From NCBI GenBank assembly GCA_907163375.1, contig CAJQUW010007294.1, positions 1 to 64,000 of the forward strand: a stretch of DNA of 64,000 nt, in the 5' to 3' direction. The position numbers were made by a program, and so were the translations under genes. The notes beneath the pieces were generated by a model. That model saw only the letters and a program-made list of their open reading frames with translations. It was not told the DNA's origin and did not search any database. Of this stretch, positions 1 to 11,213 are shown in pieces; the first letter of the stretch is position 1, and the number at the start of each line of letters is the position of its first letter. This DNA comes from Prostheceraeus crozeri. Lineage: Eukaryota; Platyhelminthes; Polycladida; Euryleptidae.

Positions 1-14
1 TCATATGATGCGTA

Positions 15-703
15 GGGACAAAAGTAAATCACGGTAAAATTTTACAAATTACACGGAAATTTTTTCAATTTTTGGGAAAATTACACGGCACTTAAACACG
101 TCATGATGAGAGATCAATTGAATACATTTATATCCGTTATCCCGTATATTTTCGCATATTATCTCACGGCTTAGATATAACTCCATGACAAATAAACATA
201 CTATAAAGCTATCTTGCTTAACTTCTTATCACTGATGATTCACATAATTTCATCGAAATGAAATCAAGAAATCAGAAAGATATCATGAAGTCAAGTCCTA
301 CTTTTGAATTAATGGATGAAGCCCATTTACAAATTGAACACTGTAAAAAGCAGACATGGCTTGCAATCGAAGGTTTGGAAGTCTTTCATCGCGTTGACCG
401 TTGTGATGATCGACGCGGTTTATTATGCGCTGACGATTCGTTCTGCGTCAACAGCGTTGACCGAATGCACAAACAGCGCATCGCTATTTTAGCGAGTATC
501 TAGAAATCGGTTCAGAACCGCGCTCCAGAAATCAATCAACCAACGTTTACAATTTAAACGAAAACTTGCTTGTTTTGTATGCAGGGAGTTTCAGAGCGCG
601 CGCGGGTATATCGAGCAAGCCGTGGATGCTGAGAAAGCGTCAAACATTGAGGATCTTTGCTTGCCTTCTGATCAGGGGTGGGGGGGGTGGGGGGGGGGGG
701 GGT

Positions 704-746
<43 letters not shown>

Positions 747-1271
747 GGTGGGTGGGGGCGAAGAGACGGACAGCCTTAAGAAATCGAGTCCTTGTGATGA
801 AATGAATTTTTTGGCGCATCAGGGCTGTAATAATGCATCAGTTTGTCCACCTCGTGTTTCTGAAAGCTTTGGCCATGGGATGTACCTACGTCGTGCTTCG
901 CCTTGTCTCCTGCCATCGCAAGGAGGACCATACGCGGTTGTAGGCTTGATGAAACATGAATTTGTCGACGCCTCGATACCAATTGATGAGCTCCACTATT
1001 GGCTGGCATTCGCGGCAATAAAATTGACGGCTGCGATTAGCGATTCTCTTCAAGCACTTCGCCAACTCCGCCGCATCACGATAATTTCAAATACATTAGA
1101 ATTATGCCAATGACAGGCTAGAGCACACTGAAGCACCCAAGTATGGCGGTCTGAATTGAGCCTTCACACGGCATTACAAGTCTTATTTCGTTTTACACGT
1201 TTAACCAAAAAATGATGATTTACACGGTTTTTCCGTGTAATTCTATGTAAATCGTGTAAAACCTTGGTCCC
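15..1271. mobile_element. Possible inverted-repeat (MITE-like) element
   Basis: The left end starts GGGACAAAAGT and contains AAATTACACGGAAA. The right end, read in reverse complement, starts GGGACCAAGGT and contains GAATTACACGGAAA. The ends are therefore imperfect inverted repeats with shared TTACACGG motifs. No transposase is recognisable inside; the short open frames there show no family signature. No clean target duplication is visible, so the exact borders are uncertain. Confidence 0.35.
675..758. repeat. Long G tract
   Basis: About 84 bases of almost pure G, interrupted by a few T and A bases. It can form G-quadruplex DNA on the + strand. It lies inside the inverted-repeat element, and the length may be inexact because homopolymers are hard to sequence. 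Glycine-rich open frames across it are artefacts of the tract. Confidence 0.9.
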
Positions 1272-2480
1272 AAATGAAGCGTGAAAGATCCAGTGGAATC
1301 AAGTGCAAACTCCAAGACAGAAAATAATAAAGGAAGTTGACACTGTATACACCAAGACACTACCCAATTGCATCAGTCTGTCAGAAAATCACCAAGCAGT
1401 TGACGTGTGAAACATGGTCGAGATCTTCCCGGAAATTTGGCATGAATTTTATTGCGTCTCGAGATTCGTCGAAAAACGCTAATAAAACAGAAGGAGTTGG
1501 TTAGGGTCATTTTTCTATAGCAGTTGTTTGAACTTTTTGAGAGAGCAAAAATTGTTTTTAAGATTAATGATAAACCATCATCTTTATATTGCCTATATTT
1601 TTCTTCATTTGTGGATGAATATTCCTGTAATTTTGCTGAAGGTGCTGACCTCCGACTCCGATTAGGATCGTAGTGTGATATATCCCTTTTCTTCGATACG
1701 TCCAGCCCTGGGGCCTAACATTATTTCATATACGGTGTAGGCCATCTATACGTGAGTTGATGAGGTTGCAAATTAAAATTATACATTGATGATTGGGTTA
1801 TGTGTTATTTACAGTTTTTTGGCCATATGAGTGGAATTCCGCGGTCTTTTAACGAGTGATGAGCGGAGAGAACATCCCCGATAAATAAATCAGACCAGAT
1901 GATTCTATATATGGGCAGTTCCAATTGTTACGTAAACGTTACTTTTCCGAGGAACTTTTGGGAATTCATTTTCATCAGAAAATATATGTTGTCAATCACT
2001 TGTATCCCTTCACCAAATGGCATACACATCAATAAAGGACCCGAGAGATAGTTTGTGATTTTGGCTTTCAGACATTTCCAGCTAATTCTCGTGGATCATA
2101 TTTAGGTACATGTTACGAAACGTATGCCATTTGGACAAGGAGAAAATTGAGAATTCGATATTTTTGCATTTTCTATCAAACTAAAAATGTTATTGCGAAA
2201 CAGTAATAACCTAACAATATTGATTTTAAGGCTTTTGTTACGACGTACGAATTTGTCCAACACAGTATAACATGCTTGTACTACAAATATCAGGACTTTG
2301 TAGTTTTCTGCGCTTCGCTTATCACTATGTTTTCTTATCTTTTTATAGAACGAAAAAATGACAATCCGCACAACGATGTAATTTTTGTCCAGTAGTATAG
2401 TTCATTCCATTTATCATCAGTACTATGGTTAATTATTTGGAAGTTAGTTTAAATGCAAAATCAGTATTATCTAATGAGAA
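1272..2480. other. Gene-free stretch
   Basis: AT-rich sequence with no frame of coding character, no RNA gene and no repeat I recognise. The open frame on the minus strand at 2102-2371 has no family signature and is not called. Confidence 0.5.
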
Positions 2481-3199
2481 TGTTGATGGACTCTTCCTCC
2501 TGCGTTCAGCCAAGGCGGTCGTCGTCTCGCGCTGTGCGTATGCCATAGAGTTTTACTTCGCCCACCGCAACGTCACAACACTTCTTTCCACACATTTTTT
2601 TCTACATCATCATGATTCGTCTCTCGCTGTGCTTCATCTCTACAATATTTTTTGCACTTGCTTCTCCGGTTTCGCCTACTCCAATATTCGTATCATCCGT
2701 GCTCAACTGGCGCAACTGTGCCTCTCCAAGCTCGCCCTCTGATCTCCCCAACTACGACTTTTGCAACCATCCCCTGTCGATAGTGATGACTAACCGCCTC
2801 ATCCTACTCTCGCCAGCAGCTACCTTGGCCTACATCAGCCCAATCTCCCCTCTTCCCAGGACTGTAATAACGCACTCTAGTGGCTCCATCATCATCCGCC
2901 GGCCCACCGTGTCAGCTCCCTCAAGCGCCTCCACTGTGGCGCCAACCTGTGGTGACTAATCGCGAAACACAACGGAACTGCAAACAATCCGCTGGCAGCA
3001 AGTGTCAACGCGGAGGCCTCTCGATCGCTTCCGCGTGTCCTTCATCCTCCTCTGGCCATTCTAATGCACACGCACCACCTCGCGTCTCGTGAGGAAGCGC
3101 GCTCCCCGCTCTTCGTTCCAATGGCGTCACTGATCGCACACGAGGGTGAACTCCTGCAGCCTGCAGCAGTGTGAGGCGTCACGCGATTTCCACCCTGAT

Positions 3200-4611
3200 C
3201 AGATGCCTCTAACCTTCAGCTCCTCACATCCGCTCTCTGTGCCAACAAGGTTGACGCCCTGCTCGACCTTGCACTGACCTTGGCATCGATGTCCAGCTCC
3301 TGTTGGAAACCTGGCATGACACCGAGTCCGTCCGCCTCTCCCGCCTGCGTTCCGACGCTTCACAACGTTGTCGAACGCTCCCGCCCGAGAGCCCGACCTG
3401 ACAGTGTAGCCACCAACCATGGCGGGCGTTGCCATTGTCTGTGTCCCCCGGCACAACGCATCTCAATGCTGCAGATCAAGTGTTCTCCAAAGACCTTCGA
3501 ATCGCTTGCAGCTCGCATCACTTCCCAGTCCTCCTCTTGTGTCATCCTCCTCGTCTACCGCACCGGTCCTGTGTCGTCTCAGTTCTTCTCCGAACTGTCT
3601 GATCTCTTCGACGAACTCCTCACCTACTCCGATCCCATCATTATAGCAGGAGACTTTAACATCCATGTCGAGCGAGCAGACGACCCACATGCCCGACAGC
3701 TGCTGCACACATTTGAAGCCTACGGTCTCAACTGCGCTATGAATAGCCCTACTCACACCTGTGGAGGCACCTTTGACCTGGTGATCACCCGCTCTGATCT
3801 CCCCACTCCCTCGATTGACATCATCGGCGCCGATCTGTCCGATCACAAGCTGCTTCGATTGGTTACTCCACTCCGCTCTCCCACGCCAGTGTACAGAACT
3901 GCAACTGTCCGCCCTTGGAGTCGCCTTGATCACTCGCTCTTCCGGGATCAGCTTGCCTCCTCTGCGCTGTGCCATCCCGACTGCTGGGATGGGCTGGATG
4001 TCCACCAACTGACTTCTCTGTATGACTCCGAGACAACATGGATACTTGACCAACTTATCCCCTTCCGTAACATCAGCTTCCGTCGTCGTCCTTCCGATCC
4101 CTGGTTTGACGAGGAGTGTCGTGCACCCAAGCGTGAGGTCCGGAGACTCGAGCGCCGGTACCGCCACTTTGTCTCCGCTAGCAAGCCAACAACCGACATT
4201 GCCGCTGCCTGGAAGCAACAACTCCATTCATGCAGACAGCTACTCAGACAAAAGCGAGAGTCCTTTTGGTGCCATAAGGTGGATTCTGAGGCCCACAATC
4301 CCAAACAACTCTGGTGCAGCATTGATGCACTGCTGGGTAGAAGACGTCCCCCTCCTAACGACTTCCTTACTGCCGATGACCTCCACAGATCGTTCGATGA
4401 CAAAGTCATGACTACGCATTCTCTCCTATCCCTTGCCCCAGTGCCGGATTTTGCGACCTTTCCTCCTGACTGCCTCATGCAAAACTTTGACCTTCTGTCT
4501 GCTGCCGAAATCAAAGCCTTGCTGCTCCAGCTCCCCAACAAACAGAGCTCATGTGACCCACTGCCTACTCAACTGCTTAAAGAGGACGTTGACATCATCT
4601 CCCCTTTATGA
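3200..4611 (+). pseudogene. LINE endonuclease and pre-RT region
   Basis: The continuous frame from 3463 reads as the AP-endonuclease domain of an L2-type LINE, which nicks genomic DNA to prime reverse transcription. Visible motifs are IIIAGDFNIHVE (about 3640), PTHTCGGTFDLVITR (about 3750) and the SDHK motif (about 3840). The last part, PNKQSSCDPLPTQLLKEDVD, is the conserved stretch before the RT domain. The N-terminal endonuclease strand (NKVDALLDLALTLGIDVQLLLETW, about 3250-3320) is in another frame, so at least one frameshift lies near 3400. A TGA at 4609-4611 closes the frame. Confidence 0.85.
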
Positions 4612-5769
4612 CTACTCTGTTCAACCTCTCACTATCTTCAGGCGAGTTCCCGCTCAGCTCGATTTGTCATCCGCCTTCGATACGGTCGACCACTCCCTGC
4701 TACGTAGACTGAATGTCTCCTTCGGCATATCCGGTCCGGCACTACAGTGGTGTGAATCATTCCTTACCTCCAGAAGAAGACTCGTTCGCCACAACAGTTC
4801 CAGATCTTCATAATCTCCTAGTGATCATGGCGTCCCACAGGGTTCAGTGCTGGGCCCCCTCTTCTTCATTATGTACACCGCTGATCTCTTCGGCATCACC
4901 GACCAACACGGCTTACGCGTACACGCATATGCATAGGACTTCAGCATTTATGGTTCCTCCCTGCCCCCTTCAACTTTCCTACTTACTGCCCGAGTGGTGC
5001 GCTGTGTTGAAGACCTCCAGCAGTGGCTGAGTGCTAACAAGCTTCGACTGAACATCCCCAAAAGTGAAGTGCTGTGGTGCTCCTCCAGCCGAAAGAAGGA
5101 CCTACTCCCCTCGACCCCAATTACTGTGGCATCTATTCCAATCACTCCCTCCACTGTCCTTCGCTGCTTAGGAGTGCACATTGACTCCACCCTCTACATG
5201 CGGTCCTTTGTCTCGAGCAAGGTCGCCAGGTGTTTTGCTGCTCTCCGGCAGATCTGGTCGATCCGGAACTCCCTTACCACATCCATCCTACGTTCCCTCG
5301 TCACCTCGCTAGTGCACTCCCGCCTAGACTACTGCTCATCTGTCCTCGACGGTCTCCCTAACACACAATACCGCCGCCTCCAATCTGTCTTAAACGCTGC
5401 TGCTAGACTCCTACACAACTCCTCCAACCGCTCCCACATCACTCCTCTCCTGAAAGACCTCCACTGGCTGCGCATACAGGAGCGGATCCACTTCCGTCTT
5501 GCTGTGTTCTGCTACCAGTGCTCCGCCTTACCTCATCGATTCCATTCAAAGTGTTTCCTCGATCCCTTCGCGGAGGCACCTTCGCTCTGCAGCCAGATCC
5601 GCCTTGTCCGTGCCCTTCTCCCGACGCTCGATCGGAAACCGAGCTTTCCCGACGGCAGCCGCCAGAATTTGGAACTCTCTCCCACAGACTGTGATCAGTC
5701 AAACATCCCTCCGCTCCTTCAAGCGCTCCCTAAAGACCCCCCCCTCTTCGTTCGCTCTTTCCCCTTGTA
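4612..5769 (+). pseudogene. LINE reverse transcriptase, C-terminal remnant
   Basis: Continues the LINE. The motif LDLSSAFDTVDHSLLRRL (about 4655) follows directly on the pre-RT region, so roughly 90 codons holding the first RT motifs are deleted. The polymerase signature reads YA-stop-D near 4930 where YADD is expected, so the catalytic site is lost. After that come the thumb and C-terminal regions typical of L2/CR1, including HSRLDYCSSVLDGLP, AAARLLHNSSNRSHITPLLK and LHWLRIQERIHFRLAV (about 5310-5510). The frame ends at 5769, about 100 bases before the TAAA tail. Confidence 0.85.
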
Positions 5770-5888
5770 ACACTTCTGTTCCTTTCGTTTTCTTCATCTG
5801 TGATTGTGACATTACTGTACAGTGGCCTTGAAGTCGTGTTGACATAACGCCACTCAAATATTGTCCGTTTAATAAATAAATAAATAAA

Positions 5889-6022
5889 TGACAGCGGCTA
5901 AGTCAATAAAAGACACCAATACCCGTGATTCCCCGACCCCACTCGCCTGACCCAGGAATGGAACCGAAGTCTGCGGTGGAGATGAGCTCGCACTTTCTCC
6001 ACTAGGCCACTCTAGCGGATGA
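5889..6022 (-). mobile_element. tRNA-derived SINE
   Basis: Read on the minus strand it holds an RNA polymerase III box A (TGGCCTAGTGG, 6009-5999) and a box B (GGTTCCATTCC, 5965-5955). They are spaced as in a tRNA, with a tRNA-like stretch between them. The 3' part runs towards the ATTT/TAAA repeats at 5870-5890, which may be its own tail or that of the neighbouring LINE. It is not a functional tRNA: no clean cloverleaf or anticodon stem is visible. Confidence 0.6.
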
Positions 6023-7048
6023 AGTGTTTAGTGTGTTAACCGATGTCATTCTCATTAGATATTCTATGCTACGGAAGACCTTGTTGTACATTTGGGTTGT
6101 GTTAAACTATACATGAAATCTAAATATCTGTATATTTAGCGTTTTGTCCTGATTCTGTAAACGATCTTCGTGGGAAGGAAATGCGAATACATTCAGGCAT
6201 ATTGATTCTAAATATTTCAAACACATCTGCACGGATTCAGGAGAAGATAAGACCATTGCTAGGAAAAGTCTGCAGGGACCGGTAGCTGGAGATAATTCTA
6301 CTCTAACAAGCTGCCTTCACCAGAATTGGGAGCATTTTCTGACCAGCATCTGTTAGTGAACCACATAAAATTGGTGGAACATGACAAAGTCCAAATGATG
6401 GTCTGAATAAATACCTGAAATAGAAAATACATGGTTGAATATATTCTATGACTGCGCAAATTGTCTCTTGCGCTGCGGGAAATTGGCGATTTGCTCCTGA
6501 GCGCGGAACACGAAGTCGGAGCGCACATGCCCACCTCTGGGGACAACTAAGAAGGTCACGTGACAGAATGACAACTTGACAATTGTCACGTAGTGTATTT
6601 GCTAAAATGTGCCCTGATACATGAGAAGCATACGGTACATGAAGATATATCACTGTCGAAAGTTTATAACCAAAAGAAAGAGGAGATCAATGCGATTCTA
6701 ATGGCACCACTCCCTCGTGCGGTGCCTAGAACGCTCGAACTTTAATTTTGAAAATAATTTAACCATGAAAGGATTATTTGTTTCAAATTTTCATCTATTT
6801 GACGTCCCAAGTAATTTTAAGCTGACAACTCTTCAGAAATCATTAATTACTAAATTTGTACTTGCGGCCAATAGGCAGCACTCAATCTTTTTCTTAACCT
6901 TCATATTGTCATTAATTATTTTCATATTGTCTGGGCATATATAGTGCCGGTACATACTGTGCATTCACATCAGGACTTAGCTGCTCCATCACATCTCTGC
7001 TCTTCGCATTGGCTGCTGCGGAGCAACACAAGATGCATGTCATCAAAA

Positions 7049-7117
7049 TCTTGTTTCATTTTATGTACATCAAATGATTTTAACCTACCTCCGCTTCCAA
7101 ATGAAAACTGGTTGACA
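7049..7117. repeat. 69-bp direct repeat, copy 1
   Basis: Nearly identical to 7590-7658. Read on the minus strand both copies contain TTTGGAAGCGGAG followed by GTAGGT (this copy) or GTAAGT (the other), which look like exon ends with splice donors. They could be remnants of a duplicated exon, but no protein family is recognised. Confidence 0.7.
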
Positions 7118-7589
7118 ATTATCATCCCAGCAGCCATTTACAATAGAATATAATGCTTACTAATTCCAATTATTAGCACAGAAAGTCGGAGACGAGGCAT
7201 GAAAAGGCTTGATATTGGGTGGTTCAATGTGCCCCACATCGCTAACCTTTCATGAAAGTCCTCGTGTGCCCAGTTGACTCCGTGCCTAGGGGGACACAAG
7301 CACTGATCAACGTCAAGGGTTCAGTCACCAAATACTAACTTTGTTGCTTTTGTTAGCACGAAGTATGAAAAGGTATGCGGGTATACTAGTTTATCCCTCA
7401 CTTTTTCGAGAGAATGTGTAACTATATCTCATCAAACAAGCTGAGAAAATAGCCTCAAGACATTCTGCTATAATACTGCACCGCTGAATCTTCAACCTGT
7501 ATGTATCTAAAACGTCTGAGTGGATTGAAAACAATTTATGCAAGAAGTTTTGAAAATATTCTAATTTTGTAATATGCCACCAAAAATTT

Positions 7590-7658
7590 TCTTGTTTCAT
7601 TTTATGTACATCAAATGATTTTGACTTACCTCCGCTTCCAAATGAAACCTGGTTGACA
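7590..7658. repeat. 69-bp direct repeat, copy 2
   Basis: Second copy of the repeat at 7049-7117, differing at a few bases. On the minus strand it carries the consensus-like donor GTAAGT after GGAAGCGGAG. Confidence 0.7.
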
Positions 7659-8940
7659 TTTCTTTGTCCAGAATTCTTTCTGTGCTGTAATTTCTGTTCT
7701 GCACTTGATTTTCATTGATGCTAGGTGATAGAAATGCCGATTTTATTTTCATTTTATTGTACATGAATTTTTTCATATTAGAGTCCCAACAAGACGCGTA
7801 TTTTTCATATCTATGACTTTATTGTCTCTTAATGATTAATGCTAACTTTCTTTATAACGCATGTCCTGTTGATGTACTTCACATTCTTGGTGTTGCACCA
7901 ATCAAAGGAAGATTTTATTTTTTCTAAATGGCTGGTGTAGGTTTCAGATTTTATCAAAAAATTAGCCAATGTTTTAGAACCTTGGGTACGGCACCCAAGA
8001 TCATCCAAGGCCAAGGTTAAACCCAAGGTCCAACCTTGTTCGGAACTTTGAAATAGATGGCCATCACAACGTGGAAGAGGTCGAAGAAAACGAGGCCGTC
8101 GTTCACATTGATCATAGAAATTAGATGAGTGATCATGAACAAAAAGTCGATCATACGTGTCACGTGATGGAATAGGAAATGCATGGACAATATCGCAGTG
8201 TGCTCCTTGACGTATATTTTGCAGACGAATCTCCTCCTCTTTAAACCCAATACATCCTTTGAATCCAATGGTGCAGAGATAGTGCACGAGGGACACATGA
8301 AAGACCAACATAGATAGCGAACGACAGTCGAGCACAATTCTACCCGACGTGCTTGCTGTACAATCGCCTGCTAGTGACGCGAGTGATCGAAAGAATAGAA
8401 CAGTTGAAGAGTCCCTGTAGGTTGCTTGAAGGATTTCCATTGACGTATCACAACTTTTTAAGAACACTCTCTTTTGTTCTGTTGAAGTGTTTGATGGAGT
8501 TTTAACTCTGAATGACTATCCTCATTCTCCCAATTAGACATGAATCTACTGAATTCATTCATTAATTGCAACTTGCCTGCCGAGTGAAGATTATCACACT
8601 CCCTTCGCCATTTTAAGCATGCTGTTAAAACCTTTTATCATGAAAGATTATTGTGAAATTACTTCTTTATTTTCTTTCCTGTTGTCATCTGTGCATTCAT
8701 CTTTGTAAATGGTCTTGAAGTGACTTGCTCACATAGCGTGATTGCGTACCTAATTGCAGATAAGTATCATACCATCACTCTTAATTGATTATTTCCAATA
8801 ATTTGTGAATTATTTGTAATTTTGATTCAATATCCCTTCATCAATCTTACACTTATAAGATGGTGTTGAATATATTTTCGATGAACAACCCTGATATAAA
8901 TGACAATGACTTGTATGAAGAAAAGGAATTTCACTTACAG

Positions 8941-9278
8941 AACTGCCGCTGCCTCTGAGTTTTGATGTCGGAGATTCTGAGCTACAAGAAAAGGAGAACC
9001 GTTCCATCACGTGTTCGTCTGAGGACAGAGATTTGCATGAGATTGAGTTGGAATTCAATCCTGGAGGTGTTCGAGTTCTCATCTCAAAGACAAAAGGACA
9101 GAATTTCATTCAAGTATTCGAATCCGGGTGGACGCGCTGGGAGACAAAGAGACATTTTCCTTTCACAATGCGCGGCGTCACCGTCCACAGTCTTCCGTCT
9201 TCTGATCAGAAGTTGACAGTTTCCTTGTTGGCTACTCCGCAATACAACGGCCGGAATGTGAAGTGTACGGGAAAGTCG
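8941..9278 (+). CDS. Immunoglobulin-like domain exon of a host gene
   Basis: An exon with an acceptor (TTTCACTTACAG) just before it and a donor (GTGAGTG) just after. It is open throughout (2 + 112 x 3 bases). The peptide starts PLPLSFDVGDSELQEKENRS and has the look of an Ig-like fold: ITC as strand B and YNGRNVKCTGK as strand F. Such domains occur in secreted or cell-surface receptors and adhesion proteins. The upstream intron is phase 1, usual for the start of an Ig domain, and the downstream intron is phase 0. The exon at 43673 also starts in phase 0 and supplies a fitting G strand (TKRLTVRW), so it is the best candidate for the next exon. No signal peptide or start codon is visible; earlier exons should lie upstream. 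The family is not identified more closely. Confidence 0.6.
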
Positions 9279-10594
9279 GTGAGTGAATCATCATCTTACA
9301 CGGTATGCATGTGGCACAGATCAACTAGAGTTAGAGGTATCATCCTCGCATAGTACGAAATTTTGTGACCATTTAAGAATGATGTTTGTTGTATCATCAA
9401 TCATAGAGCCAAATACATAATTCATCTTTTTTCATTATGTGTGACTTTAGCGTTGCGACACCAACACTCATAGCTCCTGAAATCTACTTAATTTTAGGTT
9501 TCGCGATTGTTTCAGTTCCGTGGATAGTTTTATTATTATTCCATCAGTAATTTGAGCTCTGAGATCATCTAGGACAGTCTTCAATTGTTTACTTTACTTG
9601 TTTACTGTTTGTTTTACTCAGTTATTACTTGCAACTGTCATTTAAGTGCAACATCGATTGGATCCTCTTGAATGTAAAGGAACATTTATGTACATATACA
9701 ACTCGTGCAAAGCATTAATTCGGTGTAGGCATAACAGCTATATGTGGATGTGTTCCGTGTTGATGTGATAACAAGTTTTCGTCATGAAAGATATTGTACT
9801 ATATTTTGTTGGAATGTTATGAGCACAGAATTAAATTCTGTAAGCATGAGTGCGAGCCAGGGAGAGGTTGTCGATTTCATAGATATATTCTCTTGTCTCT
9901 TAAAACACGCGCCTTGTTAACTTGATAATTCTTTAAAAATTGTGTTGATGCACAATCGAGTTCAATTTCTTCGGTTTACAACCAGGTCATCGTCTACCAT
10001 GATGAGTGGCGATCATAATATATGAGAATACATATACGTGTATCATAATACATTGAGGGTCATAATGCATGATTTCCTAGAGGCTTCCAACACAGAGCCT
10101 GCCCCCAACCGTCGAAGAATCACGCATACAAAGTTTGAGCAACCACTAAGTCTTGCTTAAGCTATCAATGTATGCCAACTATCCGCTATCAAAGCCGAGT
10201 TACGGCTGAAAGGTATTTTATTTTGTGATTTTACACAACTGTGTTCAGACCAAGGGAACAGTAGTTTAGTAGGGCTAGCATGAAGAGATCATTAAGAACA
10301 GCTGCACTACAACATTGTAGTCGGTAGACCGTAAAGCAGCCGAACTTTTGGTATTGCACTATCAGGTGGCGTCAACAATGCACTTCAAAGAACGAGAAAC
10401 AGGTGTCGTGAGACATCGACAGTTTCCTAAAGGAGGAAGATCTAATTCAATAAGATAAAAGCGGCTCATCCGAACAGGTTGGGCACAATTACTACAGGGT
10501 TTGAAATAGCGACCAACCTCACCTACGAAGAAACAAAGGCATCATCTTCAACTACATGAAGAGCCGCGGCTTGAATGTACGACTGACCATGTCA
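9279..10594 (+). other. Start of a large intron, no gene seen
   Basis: Begins with the donor GTGAGTG. The sequence is AT-rich with no recognised repeat until about 10.3 kb, where weak Ig-exon-like debris begins: a frame ending in NVRLTMSLMW, just before the TTAA at 10595. The whole interval to 43672 behaves as one intron filled by mobile elements. Confidence 0.45.
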
Positions 10595-10730
10595 TTAATG
10601 TGGAATATAAAGGAACAACTATTTGACTGTCGTTTCAATGGACTAGAAGACGAGTCTTTCCTCATCAACGCGACATCCGGCCGATTTCTCCTCCATCTAG
10701 AAACTGGCTACCGCCGAAGTAGGGACGGAA
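10595..10730 (+). repeat. 136-bp direct repeat left of the piggyBac element; Ig-like exon debris
   Basis: Matches 14677-14812 base for base in length, with only a handful of substitutions. It starts with TTAA. In the + frame it reads FDCRFNGLEDESFLINATSG, part of a sequence that looks like a decayed Ig-like exon. It directly abuts the left end of the piggyBac element, and its partner abuts the right end, so together they look like an unusually long target duplication. Confidence 0.75.
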
Positions 10731-11213
10731 CCCATTTCTGACAATTTTTCCCATTGGGAACAATCATGAGTAGTGCAATTAGATGACTTAAAATTTATAC
10801 TAAATGTTACTTATGTCCATTTTTATTATTTGATATCATACCAACTATCTTATATCGTATTCATGAAATATATGAGACCTGAATATCCGTTCTCGGGCTT
10901 TGAAAGTTACTTCACAATTTATGACGTTATTTTTTTATCTGACACATTTTGTCGCATGTTTTTGCACTTTCGTGTTGACTATAATCAGTCGGAAGTATAA
11001 ATCTTTCAGTCAACAAAACATTTGGTAGAGTTACGATGAGATATTATTTTGATTTCTCGTTGAACTCAGAAAAAATTACAGGCGCCCGAAGAAAAAATGT
11101 TCCCAATGGGAACAATGGGCAAATCCGATATCAAATCTTGATAATACAGAACTAATTGAGTCTCAACAAAGATTTTCAACAAAGAATTTTAACACAGTTT
11201 TGGTGACTGGCGT

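Larger units (their letters stand above)
2480..5890 (+). mobile_element. L2/CR1-like LINE retrotransposon, decayed
   Basis: A block clearly richer in G+C than its surroundings, running from about 2480 to a 3' tail of TAAA repeats (about 5870-5888). It encodes an APE-type endonuclease followed by reverse transcriptase in the order of L2/CR1 LINEs. The first 700 bases have no recognised product and may be a 5' UTR or ORF1 remnant. The 5' border is estimated from the change in composition. The copy is dead: the reading frame is broken and part of the reverse transcriptase is missing. Confidence 0.85.
6023..8940. other. Mostly gene-free stretch
   Basis: No recognisable protein or RNA gene. The minus-strand open frame 7829-8467 (212 codons) has no family signature and no supporting context. 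The only clear structure is the pair of 69-bp direct repeats listed separately. It is probably intergenic or intronic to the Ig gene that starts to be visible at 8941. Confidence 0.5.

Noticed and set aside
566-1113. Glycine-rich open frames across 675-758
   Set aside because: They are only the translation of the G tract; no conserved sequence lies beside it.
5889-6022. Functional tRNA gene
   Set aside because: Boxes A and B are present, but no cloverleaf or acceptor stem can be drawn; it is a SINE head.
7829-8467. 212-codon open frame on the minus strand
   Set aside because: No family signature, no splice or promoter context, Cys/Leu/Ser pattern as expected from non-coding DNA; a real gene could not be supported.
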